Counted from the stretch's first letter, positions 41,931-51,988 are shown. The stretch is DNA of 64,000 bases from Microbispora siamensis (GCF_016863095.1 NZ_BOOF01000015.1:22473-86472), one strand, 5' to 3'. Made by a program: numbers and translations. Notes: generated by a model not told the origin, from the sequence alone.

Positions 41931-43192
41931 GGCAACTCCACGTCGAGAGCGGTCGGCCCGCCGGGCGGGCTGGTCAGGGTGAGACGGCCGTCGTGCGCCT
42001 CGACCCGGCTGCGAATGCCGGTGAGCCCGGAGCCGTGCCGTTCGTCCGCGCCGCCGACGCCGTCGTCCTCGATTCGCAGGGACAGCCGGTCGCCTGCGCG
42101 CCGTACGGTCACGGTGGCGTGCCGGGCCCGGCTGTGCCTGGAGATGTTGGTGAGTGCCTCGGCGGTCACGAAGTAGGCGGTGGCCTCGATGGAGGCGGGG
42201 CACCTGCCGAGCGCGTCGACGTCGACCCGGCAGGGCACGCCGCAGTTCGCCGCGAGCCCAGTGAGCGCACCGGCGAGCCCCCGGTCGGCCAGCACGGGCG
42301 GCAGGATGCCGCGGACGACCGTACGCAGCTCGGCCAGTGCCTGCTCGGCGGTCTCCTGGGCGCGTTCGAGCATGTCCTCCGCGCCCGCCCGGTCACGGGC
42401 CAGCGCGCGGCGGGCCGCGCCGAGCAGCACGGTGACCGCGACCAGCCGGTTCTGCGCCCCGTCGTGCAGCGAACGTTCGATCCGCCGCAACTCCGCGGCG
42501 TGGGCGTCCAGCGCCGCCGCGCGGGTGGCCGACAGCTGTGCGATCCGCAGCGACAGGTCGGTGTCGGCGGCGGGCGCCAGAAGCCGGCGTCCCGGCCATG
42601 CCTGCAACCGGGCCATTCCCGTCCCGAGTGCCAAAAAGCAGACGGCCATCCCCACGCCGAGGATCGCGACCGCCAGGGCGTCGGCGTCGTCGTGCACGTC
42701 CCAGAACACCAGGGTCGGGGTGGAATCCTCCGCGGGCAGCGCCCGCCACCACAGCGGATACGTGATGTCCTGCACGGCGTCCGCCACCATGGTCACCCCG
42801 GCCACGCCGAGGAACAGGCCCAGCGTGCCGTGCACGAGGAGCCAGCGCAGCTCCCGCCGCATGGCCGGATCGGCGAGCGCGGCGCGTACGCCGGCCGGCG
42901 CGGGCCCCAAGCCGACGATCTCCGGCCCCCAGCGGGACAACCGGTCACGCTCCCGGTCGGCGACGGACCGTACAACCCGCGGCACGGTGGGCACCAGGAG
43001 CAGGCCCACACCGATCACACAGGTGAGTCCGGCCACGACGATCCACAACAGAGCGGCGAACGCCGGCAGCGCCGTGCTGAGGCCGCCGACGAGGTGTCCG
43101 AACGCGCGGAGGACGCCACGGGCACGTGCGGCGACACTTCTCCGGCCGTCTCGCCGGATGTCGGCCTGCTTCCGCTGACGCGCCGCCACCAT
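41918..43192 (-). CDS. Sensor histidine kinase (HisKA_3 type)
   Basis: A 424-residue membrane kinase with several N-terminal helices enclosing a putative sensor domain. The phospho-acceptor His is in RRIERSLHDGAQNRLVAV (HisKA_3), followed by an HATPase (TAEALTNISRHSRA, IEDDGVGG, GLTGIRSRV). Such DesK/LiaS-like kinases often sense envelope stress. Lies 64 bp after a CPBP protease gene in what looks like one operon. Confidence 0.93.
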   Translation of the reverse strand: MVAARQRKQADIRRDGRRSVAARARGVLRAFGHLVGGLSTALPAFAALLWIVVAGLTCVIGVGLLLVPTVPRVVRSVADRERDRLSRWGPEIVGLGPAPAGVRAALADPAMRRELRWLLVHGTLGLFLGVAGVTMVADAVQDITYPLWWRALPAEDSTPTLVFWDVHDDADALAVAILGVGMAVCFLALGTGMARLQAWPGRRLLAPAADTDLSLRIAQLSATRAAALDAHAAELRRIERSLHDGAQNRLVAVTVLLGAARRALARDRAGAEDMLERAQETAEQALAELRTVVRGILPPVLADRGLAGALTGLAANCGVPCRVDVDALGRCPASIEATAYFVTAEALTNISRHSRARHATVTVRRAGDRLSLRIEDDGVGGADERHGSGLTGIRSRVEAHDGRLTLTSPPGGPTALDVELPCGS

Positions 43193-43256
43193 GCACCCCC
43201 TCGGGCTGACGAGCTTAGAACAAAGATCCCAACTGAGGTCTTTCCACGGCGCTGGT

Positions 43257-44186
43257 TCAGCGCTGCGGGGCGAGCTCCGGCGCGGGTTCCTCGGACGGGC
43301 GGTAGCCGAGGCGGCCGCGGGTCGCTACGAGCACCACGACCGCCGCCGTGGTGGCCGCGAGCAGGGTGACATGGCTCGCGTGCTCGGGAGTGTTGATGGA
43401 AGGGAACATGTCCGAGTAGACGATCGACATGAAGTTGTTGACGCTGACGTGCAGCAGCATGACCAGCGGCAGGCTCTGGCCGGTCCGGTTGAACACCCAG
43501 GTGACGACCACGCTGAAGACGGAGGCGAAGGCGATGAACTCGCCGACCCTCGTCCAGGTGACGTCCGGCCACCCGCCCCACTGGCTCAGGAACAGCGGCA
43601 GGTGCCAGACGCCCCACAGCGGGCCGAGGATGACGGTGGCGCCCAGCGGGCCGAACTTCCGCTGCATGCGGGGCAGGGCGAAGTCACGCCAGCCGGGCTC
43701 TTCGGCCAGACCGGTGGTGACCATCTGGAGCAGCAGGCCGGGCACGTAGGCGACCAGCGCGGCGACGGGCGGCATGTGGACGTCTTCGCCGGAGAGCGCG
43801 AGACCGGTGGCGATGATGACGGCGGGGACGCCGAGGGCGGTCACGAAGTACCAGGCCCAGCCGACCCGCCACTTGGTCATCCGCCCGACCCACCGGCGTA
43901 CGCCTTCCTTGCCGTCCGCGACCCTGGTCACGATGTACGCGGCGAGGATGGGACCGAGGTAGGCGCCGGGGAGAACGCCGGCGAACTGGGTCGTACCGAG
44001 CAGCGAGGGGAAGTCGAAGTCCCAGACGCCCAGGCCGTTGTTCGACAGGACGTAGGGTAACCAGGCCGCCCAGCTCATGAGGTTGGCCAGGGCGAAGAAG
44101 CTGATCAGCGGACGGCGGCGGATGAAGCCCCGGATCCCGCTCTGACTCGTGTGGTGCCCGGCCCTCGGCCGGCTGTCGACTGCCAT
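43257..44186 (-). CDS. CPBP intramembrane metalloprotease
   Basis: A 309-residue polytopic membrane protein of the CAAX-protease/bacteriocin-processing (Abi, CPBP) family. Catalytic motifs: GLAEEPGWRDF (EExxxR, about residue 162), GPLWGVWHLPLF (His), and HVSVNNF. ATG 44186 follows AGGAGA. First gene of a putative operon with the histidine kinase and response regulator; it might process or degrade a membrane signal or confer peptide-antibiotic immunity. Confidence 0.9.
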   Translation of the reverse strand: MAVDSRPRAGHHTSQSGIRGFIRRRPLISFFALANLMSWAAWLPYVLSNNGLGVWDFDFPSLLGTTQFAGVLPGAYLGPILAAYIVTRVADGKEGVRRWVGRMTKWRVGWAWYFVTALGVPAVIIATGLALSGEDVHMPPVAALVAYVPGLLLQMVTTGLAEEPGWRDFALPRMQRKFGPLGATVILGPLWGVWHLPLFLSQWGGWPDVTWTRVGEFIAFASVFSVVVTWVFNRTGQSLPLVMLLHVSVNNFMSIVYSDMFPSINTPEHASHVTLLAATTAAVVVLVATRGRLGYRPSEEPAPELAPQR

Positions 44187-44404
44187 CTCATCTTCTCCTG
44201 CGGGAGTGCTTGACCGACAGCGATCAGCACATCAGCCGCGGGCCCTCCCGGTCGCTCCCGCATGCTGCCCAATGGCGGTACAGCCAGGGGTACCAAGGAG
44301 AGAACGACCAGGTCGGGGCGTCGGCCAGGAGACGGTGAGAGGACTGCGGAGCAGGCCGGAGGCGAACCGCCGAGGACCACGACGCGTCCTCGACGATCCT
44401 CCAC

Positions 44405-46474
44405 TCAGATGAGCACGTGCGGCTCGGGGTTGCCGGCGAAGCAGAACTGCGCGTTGCGGGTCAGCTTGTAGTCCGCCGCCTGCCAGGTGTGGGCGGTGGC
44501 GTCCGAGCCGCGCATGTAGATGAAGTTGTACCGGTCGGCCGAGTAGATGCGGACGCCCTCCTCCTTGCAGCGCCGCACGAGCCGGGTGTCCTCGCCCGCG
44601 TTGACCGCCTCGAACGGGAACGCCCGCAGCAGGTCGGTCCTGGCCAGGATCGTCGCCCCCTGGATGAGGTGGGCGTAGCGGTGCTCAAGCCCGGGGAGTC
44701 GGAAGATCGTGACGTTCTGGTCCGGGAAGTACGTGTAGTGGGCGCCCTTGCCGACCATCTCGGCGTCGGCGTAGTCGAAGGCGCGGACCAGGTCCGACAG
44801 GTAGTGCTCGCCGTAGATGTTGTCGTCGTCCATCTTGGAGATCAGCTCGCCCTCGGCGTGGGCGATGCCGTGGTTGAGCACCTCGCCGAGCGTCCAGGAC
44901 GGGTCGGCGGTCAGCACCTTCACGGCCGGGATGCCCGCCGCGAGGGCCTTGTCGCGCACGACCGCGGGGTCCTCCGACAGGCCGTGCATGACCAGCACGA
45001 GCTCCAGGTTGCGGTGCCGCTGCCGCGCCACCTGGCTGATCGCGTGTTCGAGCTGGCCGGCCCGGTTGGTCGGCAGCACCACGGAGATCGACCGCGAGCG
45101 CGAGACGACCGGCAGGCCGAGGTCGGTGAGGATCTGGTCGACGCGGTGGGAGAACAGGTGCTTGTCGAACACCTCGCGCATCGCCAGGTGGCCCTGACGC
45201 GCCCGCAGCTCGGGGCTGTTGATCAGGTAGATCGCCCGGTTGTACGCCTCCTCCTGGGAGTGCGCGACCGGGATGAGCGGGCCGAACGTCTCCTCGATGG
45301 CCCGCGACCACCCCGACAGCACGGTGGTCGAGCAGGCCGACAGCTCGAAGACCCGGCGCGCGCACATGGTCGGCGAGTCGATCACCGAGTTCACGTTCAG
45401 GAAGACCTTGTACATCTTGTACGCGGCCAGCATCTGCTCGTACGGCAGCTCGCCCACGATGTGGGGGCGGTACTCCTCCGGCCAGGCGTACTTGTCGGCC
45501 ACCGAGGCGTTCCTGGCGTAGATGTGCAGGCCGAGCGGGCGCACGGGCGCGAGGATCGTCTCCATCTGCTCGCGCCGCTCGGGGTGCTTGTCGCGGAAGT
45601 ACATGCCCGCGAAGACGACGTCGTACGGCCGGCCCTGCTTGGTCTGGATCGGGTTGTGGATCCGGGGCTGGGCGGCGAACTGCAGCACGCCGACACGGTC
45701 ATGACCCAGCATCTCGCGATATTTCGGGATCATGTCGCCGTCGCACGTGTACACGTAGTCGAACAGCTTGGCCGTGTCGATGAAGAAGTCGAAGTTGGGC
45801 GGGTCCTCCTTGTTCCAGAAGACCGTGGGGATGCCCTCCTCGCGGCACCAGGCGATCAGGTCGCGCAGCTCCTGCTTCGGCGCGTTGGTCCCGGTCATCT
45901 GGTAGCGCCAGCGGCCCTGGTTGCCGTGCCAGGCCGACTCGCAGAACAGCATCTCGGGACGCTTCTCTGCGAAGACCTCGCGCCAGTCGTTCAGGCCGAA
46001 CTCGATCTGGTCCCACTCGTACTTGAACGCCATGCGGGAGAAGTCGTCGAGGATCACCGCGACCCGCAGGTCAGGCCGTACGACCGGGCCGTCCGGCCAC
46101 TTGAGGCTCGGGATCTTGACCTCGGGACCCCGCGCCTCGGCGGCGGCGGCGACCTCGATGGCGGAGGGCGGCGCCTTGGGGGCCTTCTTGCCGTCCTTCA
46201 TCGCCTTGCTGAGGTCGCGCGGCAGCCGGACGATCTTCTTGGGCTTCGCCGCGTTCGTCAGGACCTGCGCGACCCGGTAGGGCTTCTGGGTCTGGGTGGC
46301 CTGAAGCCTCCAGAGGGCGTAGTCGGCACGGGCCTCCTGGTAGGCGAGCCGGTTCTCCAGGTCGCGGATCCGCTGCTCGTACTGCTCGACGTGCTTGCGC
46401 TCCTCGGGCAGCCAGTTCACCGGCCCCAGCCGCTGGAAGCGGGGCTCTTCAGGAGTCTCTTCGGTCTCAGCCAT
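44405..46474 (-). CDS. Two-domain glycosyltransferase (CgeB-like GT plus GT2)
   Basis: A 689-residue cytoplasmic protein. An N-terminal coiled coil (KHVEQYEQRIRDLENRLAYQEARADY) precedes a CgeB/spore-protein-type glycosyltransferase-like domain (about 130-450: VFWNKEDPPNFDFF, VFLNVNSVIDSPTMCARRVFELSA) and a C-terminal GT2 domain (about 455-689) with the metal-binding SKMDDDNIYG. It is likely to build a surface glycan. Upstream are a -10-like TATATAG and a small CCCTT/AAGGG stem overlapping the ribosome site. First gene left of the polysaccharide cluster. Confidence 0.85.
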   Translation of the reverse strand: MAETEETPEEPRFQRLGPVNWLPEERKHVEQYEQRIRDLENRLAYQEARADYALWRLQATQTQKPYRVAQVLTNAAKPKKIVRLPRDLSKAMKDGKKAPKAPPSAIEVAAAAEARGPEVKIPSLKWPDGPVVRPDLRVAVILDDFSRMAFKYEWDQIEFGLNDWREVFAEKRPEMLFCESAWHGNQGRWRYQMTGTNAPKQELRDLIAWCREEGIPTVFWNKEDPPNFDFFIDTAKLFDYVYTCDGDMIPKYREMLGHDRVGVLQFAAQPRIHNPIQTKQGRPYDVVFAGMYFRDKHPERREQMETILAPVRPLGLHIYARNASVADKYAWPEEYRPHIVGELPYEQMLAAYKMYKVFLNVNSVIDSPTMCARRVFELSACSTTVLSGWSRAIEETFGPLIPVAHSQEEAYNRAIYLINSPELRARQGHLAMREVFDKHLFSHRVDQILTDLGLPVVSRSRSISVVLPTNRAGQLEHAISQVARQRHRNLELVLVMHGLSEDPAVVRDKALAAGIPAVKVLTADPSWTLGEVLNHGIAHAEGELISKMDDDNIYGEHYLSDLVRAFDYADAEMVGKGAHYTYFPDQNVTIFRLPGLEHRYAHLIQGATILARTDLLRAFPFEAVNAGEDTRLVRRCKEEGVRIYSADRYNFIYMRGSDATAHTWQAADYKLTRNAQFCFAGNPEPHVLI

Positions 46475-46555
46475 ACCTCTCCCCTTTACGGAAGGGTCAT
46501 CGTACGGGGGTCAACGCGGCCTTTATGCCTATATAGGGAGATTCAGGGCTGGTCG

Positions 46556-47683
46556 CTAGCGCGCCCGGCCCTTGGCGGCGGGGGAGAGGTTGTCGTCGCG
46601 GAGCCAGGCTTCGATGACGCGGGCGATCCGCGGCCCGGCCGCGCCGTCCCACAGCGGCGGCAGTTCGCCGCTCGGTGTGGCCGCGCCGTCCCCGAGCGCC
46701 TTGGACGCCGCGGCGGGGAGCGAGGCGGGGGTGACGAGCCGGTTGGTGCCGTGGGTCACGGTGATCGGCCGCTCGGTGTTGGGCCGGACGGTCAGGCAGG
46801 GCACGCCCAGCATGGTCGTCTCCTCCTGGACGCCGCCGGAGTCGGTCACCACCAGGGCGGCGCCGCGCACCAGGGACAGGAAGTCCACGTAGCCGAGCGG
46901 GTCCACGATCTTCAGATTCGGCCGGTCCACGAGCCCGGCCTCCGCCAGCCGCTGCCGGCCGCGCGGGTGGAGCGGTACGACGACCGGCACCTGCTCGGCC
47001 ACCCCGAGCACGGCGTCGACCAGTTCGCGGGCCGCCTCCGGATCGTCCACGTTCGCCGGGCGGTGCAGCGTGGCCACCGCGTACCTGCCGTCGATGCCCA
47101 GTCGCTCCTGGACGGGCGCCGGGTCGAGCTTCGGCAGCGCGGCGAACAGGCTGTCGATCATCGGGTTGCCGACGAGGTGCACCTTCGCCGGGTCCACGCC
47201 CTCGTTGGCCAGGTGCGACAGCGCCTCGGGCGAGGTGGCGAACAGCAGGTCCGACAGCGCGTCGGTGACGACCCGGTTGACCTCCTCCGGCATGTCCCGG
47301 TCGAAGGAGCGCAGGCCCGCCTCGACGTGCGCGGTCGGCACGTGCAGCTTGGCGCACACGAGGATCGCCGCGAGCGTCGAGTTCACGTCGCCGTACACCA
47401 CCACGAGCGCCGGGCGGTGTTCGAGCACGACGTCCTCCAGCCCTGTGAGCAGGGCGGCCGTCTGCCGGGCGTGGGTGCCGCTGCCGACGCCGAGGTTCGC
47501 GACCGGCTCGGGCAGCCCCAGATCGGCGAAGAACACGTCCGACATCAGCGCGTCGTAGTGCTGGCCGGTGTGGATGATGCCCTGCCGGATTCCGAGCTCG
47601 GCCAGCCCCCTGACGACCGGGGCCGCCTTGACGAAGTTGGGCCGGGCGCCCAGTACGTGCAGGACGAGGGGGTTGTCTCTCAT
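46556..47683 (-). CDS. wecB: UDP-N-acetylglucosamine 2-epimerase (non-hydrolysing)
   Basis: A 375-residue WecB/MnaA-type epimerase converting UDP-GlcNAc to UDP-ManNAc. Typical segments: LGARPNFVKAAPV, HTGQHYDALMSDVFF, VYGDVNSTLAA, AHVEAGLRSFDRDMPEEVNR, TLHRPANVDD and TDSGGVQEETTMLGVPCLT. Divergent from the GT4 gene by 62 bp. Together with the nucleotide-sugar dehydrogenase it would yield UDP-ManNAcA. Confidence 0.95.
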   Translation of the reverse strand: MRDNPLVLHVLGARPNFVKAAPVVRGLAELGIRQGIIHTGQHYDALMSDVFFADLGLPEPVANLGVGSGTHARQTAALLTGLEDVVLEHRPALVVVYGDVNSTLAAILVCAKLHVPTAHVEAGLRSFDRDMPEEVNRVVTDALSDLLFATSPEALSHLANEGVDPAKVHLVGNPMIDSLFAALPKLDPAPVQERLGIDGRYAVATLHRPANVDDPEAARELVDAVLGVAEQVPVVVPLHPRGRQRLAEAGLVDRPNLKIVDPLGYVDFLSLVRGAALVVTDSGGVQEETTMLGVPCLTVRPNTERPITVTHGTNRLVTPASLPAAASKALGDGAATPSGELPPLWDGAAGPRIARVIEAWLRDDNLSPAAKGRAR

Positions 47684-47733
47684 CTACCTCGCCTTTCGTC
47701 TTCTCTCCGAGCTGGGACAAACGTTGCCTATGG

Positions 47734-47739
47734 TACGGT
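47734..47739 (+). promoter_or_regulatory. -10 element TACGGT, leaderless
   Basis: TACGGT ends 6 nt before GTG 47746; an overlapping TATGGT (47729-47734) is the alternative. No ribosome site is present. Confidence 0.35.
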
Positions 47740-47745
47740 CGCGCC

Positions 47746-49413
47746 GTGGAAACCGAGGCCAACAAGCCCGCAAAGGCCGTGTCCGCCGCGTCCGCGAAGG
47801 CCGGCCTCGGCGGATTCCTCCGGGGGTTCGCGAAAAACCCGGTTCTCGTCTCCCGGATCTTCGTGAGCAAGGTCAAGTCCGACCCCATGCGGGTCGCGCA
47901 GGCCGCCGCCGACGCCATGCCCGCCGGGGTGCGCCCGGTCGTCGGCCGCGTCGCCTGGCCCGCGGCCCGGTTCGTCAAGGTCAGGACCCGCAAGATCCTG
48001 CAGCGCGCGGCCAAGGGCCCGCTGCGGGACGCCAAGGCCCACTTCGACGCCGGCCGGATGTCCGACGCGGTCGGGGTGCTCCAGCCGCATGCCCGTTGGC
48101 CGTTCGTCCGCCGGAGGATGGCCTACTACGAGGGCGAGAAGGCCGCGCTCGGACCGAACCCGATCCCGCCCAAGCCGAAGATCATCATGGGCGAGCGGAT
48201 GCCCGGCCGGGTGCTGCACATGGTCACCAACGCCCTGCCGTACACGCAGGCCGGCTACACCGTGCGCACCCACCGCATCGTCACCGCCCAGAAGGCGGCC
48301 GGGCTCGACCCTCACGTCGTGACGAGCTGGGGCTGGCCCATGCTCCAGGGGCACACCGACGCCGAGCCGTACGAGGAGATCGACGGCATCCCCTACTACC
48401 GGCTGCTGCCCAAGGACGAGGTGCCGTTCGAGAGCCAGGGGCGGATGATCCGCGGCGCCGCGGACGTCTCGGAGCTGGTGCGGACCCTCCGTCCGCAGGT
48501 CCTGCACGCGGCGACCGACCACCGCAACGGCTCGGTCGCGCTCGCCGTGCGCGAGCGGACGAACACGCCCTTCGTGTACGAGGTGCGCGGCTTCCTGGAG
48601 GAGACCTGGGTCTCCCGCGACCCCGCCAGGGTCGGCAGCGAGCGGCACAAGCTGCAGCGTGAGCGTGAGGCGCAGATCATGCGCGAGGCCGACGCGGTCG
48701 TCACGCTCGCCGAGACGATGGCCGCCGAGATCGTGGAGCGCGGCGTGCCCAGGGAGCGCATCTTCCTCGCGCCCAACGCCGTGGACGACTCCCTGCTGAC
48801 GGCCGACTACGACGGTGAGGCGTTCCGCGACCGGTTCGGGATCGGCCGGGACGAGATCGTCGTGGGCTCGGTGTCGAGCATCGTCGCCTACGAGGGCTTC
48901 GCCACGCTGCTGAGCGCCGCCGCGCTGCTGCGCGACGCGGGAACGCCGGTGAAGGTCCTGCTGGTCGGAGACGGGGCCGAGCGGCCCGCGCTGCTCGAAC
49001 AGGTCGAACGGCTCGGCCTGAAGGAGGCGATCCTGCCCGGCCGGGTGGGCCCGGACGAGGCGTTGCAGGCGCAGGCGGCGATCGACATCTTCGTCTGCCC
49101 ACGCGAGGACCTGCGTGTGTGCCGCCTCGTCACCCCGCTGAAGCCGGTCGAGGCGATGGCGCTCGGCAAGCCGGTCGTGCTGAGCGACCTGCCCGCGCTC
49201 TCCGAACTCGTCGGCGGCGAGGGAGCCGGTCTGCTCGTGCCGCCCGGCGATCCGGCCGCGCTGGCGAAGGCGCTCGCCGCGCTGCGCGACGATCCGGAGC
49301 GCCGGCGCGTCATGGGCGAGGCCGGTAAGGCCGAGGTCGCCGCCCACCGGACCTGGAGCAGCCTGGCCCGCACCTACCAAGGGATCTACCAGTCATTGAC
49401 CGAAAGTCGATAA
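47746..49413 (+). CDS. GT4-type glycosyltransferase
   Basis: A 555-residue GT-B glycosyltransferase. An unusual basic N-terminal region of about 150 residues (KVRTRKILQRAAKGPLRDAKAHFDAGRMSDAV) precedes the GT4 core: LHMVTNALPYTQAGYTVRTHRI, FVYEVRGFLEETW, IFLAPNAVDDS, VGSVSSIVAYEG, and the nucleotide-binding VCRLVTPLKPVEAMALGKPVV. It starts at a leaderless GTG. Probably adds a sugar to the surface polymer made by the cluster. Confidence 0.9.
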   Translation: METEANKPAKAVSAASAKAGLGGFLRGFAKNPVLVSRIFVSKVKSDPMRVAQAAADAMPAGVRPVVGRVAWPAARFVKVRTRKILQRAAKGPLRDAKAHFDAGRMSDAVGVLQPHARWPFVRRRMAYYEGEKAALGPNPIPPKPKIIMGERMPGRVLHMVTNALPYTQAGYTVRTHRIVTAQKAAGLDPHVVTSWGWPMLQGHTDAEPYEEIDGIPYYRLLPKDEVPFESQGRMIRGAADVSELVRTLRPQVLHAATDHRNGSVALAVRERTNTPFVYEVRGFLEETWVSRDPARVGSERHKLQREREAQIMREADAVVTLAETMAAEIVERGVPRERIFLAPNAVDDSLLTADYDGEAFRDRFGIGRDEIVVGSVSSIVAYEGFATLLSAAALLRDAGTPVKVLLVGDGAERPALLEQVERLGLKEAILPGRVGPDEALQAQAAIDIFVCPREDLRVCRLVTPLKPVEAMALGKPVVLSDLPALSELVGGEGAGLLVPPGDPAALAKALAALRDDPERRRVMGEAGKAEVAAHRTWSSLARTYQGIYQSLTESR

Positions 49414-49523
49414 ACAGCAGAAAGTCGGATGTGTTGCATCAGGCATGCTTGGTTCCGAGTTGAGATAACCTTTGCCACCATGAAGTGTTGTTTCCGCCCC
49501 CAGGTTCCCCCCAAGGCCTCGTC

Positions 49524-50786
49524 GTGACAGCCTTCGATCTCACGATCATCGGGCTGGGATACGTGGGCATGCCGCTGGCCAAGGAGGCCACGGCGGCGGG
49601 CCTGCGAGTGGCCGGTCTGGACGTCGACCCCCGCAAGGTCGAGGCCCTTAACGCCGGTCGCTCCTACATCGACGACCTGACGGACGCCGACCTCGACGCG
49701 ATGCTCACCGGCGGCTTCACGGCCACGCTGGACGCGTCCGTGCTGTCGCGGTCGCGCACGATCGTCATCTGCGTCCCGACGCCGCTGGACGAGGACCACC
49801 GTCCGGACCTGTCGGCCGTCGAGGGCGCCACCCGGACCGTCGCAGAGCACCTCCAGGCGGGCACGCTCGTCGTGCTGGAGTCCACCACGTGGCCCGGCAC
49901 CACGGACGAGCTGGCGCGGCCGATCCTGGAGCAGTCCGGCCTGGTGGCCGGCAAGGACTTCCACCTGGCGTTCTCGCCGGAGCGGATCGACCCGGGCAAC
50001 CCCAAGTTCGGCCTGCGCAACACCCCCAAGGTCGTCGGCGGCTTCACCCCCGCCTGCAAGGAGCGGGCCGCCGCCTTCTACTCGCAGTTCGTCGAGCGGG
50101 TCGTGCCGGTCAGCGGCACCCGCGAGGCCGAGATGGCCAAGCTGCTGGAGAACACCTACCGGCACGTGAACATCGCCCTCGTCAACGAGATGGCGATCTT
50201 CTGCGACGAGCTCGGCGTGAACCTGTGGGAGGCCATCGAGGCAGCCTCCACCAAGCCGTTCGGCTTCCAGAAGTTCCTGCCCGGCCCCGGCGTCGGCGGG
50301 CACTGCATCCCCGTCGACCCGTCGTACCTGTCCTACACGGTGCGCAAGCTCGGCTATCCCTTCCGGTTCGTCGAACTGGCCCAGGAGATCAACGAGCGGA
50401 TGCCGTCGTACGTGGTGGCCCGTGTGCAGCGGCTGCTCAACCGGGCCCGCAAGCCCGTGAACGGCTCGCGCGTGCTGCTCCTCGGCGTGACGTACAAGCC
50501 GGACATCGCCGACGAGCGGGAGACCCCGGCCATCCCCGTGGCCGAGGCGCTCCTGGAGCTGGGCGCCGACCTGTCCTTCTGCGACCCGTACGTGAAGGAG
50601 TGGTCGGTCGAGGGCAGGGCGATCCCCCGCGAGGAGGACCTGGCCGAGGCCGTGGCCGCCGCCGACGTGGTGGTGCTGCTCCAGCAGCACTCGGCCTTCG
50701 ACCTCGACGTCGTGGAGGAACGAGCCTCTCTCGTCCTGGACACTCGCGGCGTGCTGGCCACGAGCGAACGCGTCGAGCGGTTGTAG
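49524..50786 (+). CDS. wecC: Nucleotide-sugar dehydrogenase (UDP-ManNAc dehydrogenase-like)
   Basis: A 420-residue member of the UDP-glucose/GDP-mannose dehydrogenase family: Rossmann GLGYVGMPLA, CVPTPLDED, catalytic Cys261 in GVGGHCIPVDPSYL and the C-terminal VLLLGVTYKPDIADERETP. It oxidises C6 of a UDP-sugar twice. Next to wecB, UDP-ManNAc is the likely substrate, but UDP-GlcNAc (WbpA-type) is also possible. GTG 49524 follows AAGG. Start of an operon with the next glycosyltransferase (14 bp gap). Confidence 0.88.
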   Translation: MTAFDLTIIGLGYVGMPLAKEATAAGLRVAGLDVDPRKVEALNAGRSYIDDLTDADLDAMLTGGFTATLDASVLSRSRTIVICVPTPLDEDHRPDLSAVEGATRTVAEHLQAGTLVVLESTTWPGTTDELARPILEQSGLVAGKDFHLAFSPERIDPGNPKFGLRNTPKVVGGFTPACKERAAAFYSQFVERVVPVSGTREAEMAKLLENTYRHVNIALVNEMAIFCDELGVNLWEAIEAASTKPFGFQKFLPGPGVGGHCIPVDPSYLSYTVRKLGYPFRFVELAQEINERMPSYVVARVQRLLNRARKPVNGSRVLLLGVTYKPDIADERETPAIPVAEALLELGADLSFCDPYVKEWSVEGRAIPREEDLAEAVAAADVVVLLQQHSAFDLDVVEERASLVLDTRGVLATSERVERL

Positions 50787-50800
50787 GAAGGGTTTCGCGC

Positions 50801-51889
50801 GTGCACGTGCTCGTCATGACCGTGGTGCATCACCCCGAGGACGCCCGGATCCTGCACCGGCAGATCCGGGCGCTCGTCGACGCCGGTCATGAGGTCACGT
50901 ACGCCGCGCCGTACACCGCGCGGGGAGTCGTGCCGCGTTCGTGGGTGACGGGTGTGGACCTGCCCAGGGCCGCCGAGCGGCGCCGCCTGGCGGCGGTGCG
51001 GGCGGCCCGCAAGCTTTTCAAGAGCATGCGCGGCAAGGTCGACCTGGCCCTCATCCACGACCCCGAGCTGCTGTTCGCGGTCGCCGGGGTGCGCGGTCGC
51101 CCGCCGGTCGTCTGGGACGTCCACGAGGACACCCCCGCGACGCTGTCGCTCAAGCCGTGGCTGCCGGCGTTCCTGCGCCCGCCGATGCGCTTCCTCGCCC
51201 GGCTCCTCGAGACCACCGCCGAGCGCCGGCTGCACCTGCTGCTGGCCGAGGCGGCGTACGCGGGCCGGTTCAAGCAGCAGCACCTCGTGGTGCCGAACGA
51301 GACATGGGTGCCCGACCGGGTCAGCCAGCCCGGCGACGACCGCGTCGTCTACCTCGGCTGGCTGTCGGAGGCCCGGGGCGTCCAGGAGGCCGTCGAGGTG
51401 GCCCGCCTGCTCCAGCCGCACCGGGTGGCCGTGGAGCTCATCGGCTACGCCGACCCGCAGAGCCGCCCTCTGCTGAACGAGGCCGTCGCCGAGGGCGTGC
51501 TCGAGTGGCGCGACTTCATGCCGAACGACGAGGCGCTCAAGCGGCTCGACGGCGCGCTCGCCGGGCTCTCGCTGCTGCACGACGAGCCCAACTACCGCCA
51601 CTCGATGCCCACGAAGATCGTGGAGTACATGGCGCACGGCATCCCGGTCATCACCACCCCCTCGCCGCGGGCCGTGGAGCTGGTGGAGCGCTACCAGTGC
51701 GGCCTGGTCGTCCCCTGGCAGGACCCCCAGGCGGTGGCGCGGGCGGTGCTCCAGCTCAGGGACAACCCCTTCGAACGGATCGGGACCGGTGGGCGCGGCT
51801 ACGCCGCCGCACGCGCGAACCACCACTGGCCCAACTCCGCACGCCGGTTCGTCACGCAGTTGGAGGCGTGGGCGGGCGTCAAGAGCTGA
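50801..51889 (+). CDS. GT4-type glycosyltransferase
   Basis: A 362-residue GT-B enzyme: N-terminal VLVMTVVHHPEDARILHRQ, middle LIHDPELLF and VWDVHEDTPATL, C-terminal RVVYLGWLSEARGV and the donor-binding YRHSMPTKIVEYMAHGIPVI. It resembles transferases of aminosugar-acid polymers. GTG 50801 follows AGGAAGGG; co-transcribed with the dehydrogenase upstream. Confidence 0.9.
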   Translation: MHVLVMTVVHHPEDARILHRQIRALVDAGHEVTYAAPYTARGVVPRSWVTGVDLPRAAERRRLAAVRAARKLFKSMRGKVDLALIHDPELLFAVAGVRGRPPVVWDVHEDTPATLSLKPWLPAFLRPPMRFLARLLETTAERRLHLLLAEAAYAGRFKQQHLVVPNETWVPDRVSQPGDDRVVYLGWLSEARGVQEAVEVARLLQPHRVAVELIGYADPQSRPLLNEAVAEGVLEWRDFMPNDEALKRLDGALAGLSLLHDEPNYRHSMPTKIVEYMAHGIPVITTPSPRAVELVERYQCGLVVPWQDPQAVARAVLQLRDNPFERIGTGGRGYAAARANHHWPNSARRFVTQLEAWAGVKS

Positions 51890-51988
51890 ACGCGGGGTGA
51901 ACACTGCCGCGGCGGCCCACGACGCCGGTCGCGCAGTGCGAACCTCCGGGTAGTCTGGGCGCGGCAAGATCATTTGAACGACGGGCGG

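Noticed and set aside
44417..47866. 1149-codon open frame on the plus strand
   Set aside because: Antisense shadow of the glycosyltransferase and wecB genes, which carry clear family motifs; no domain is visible in the shadow.
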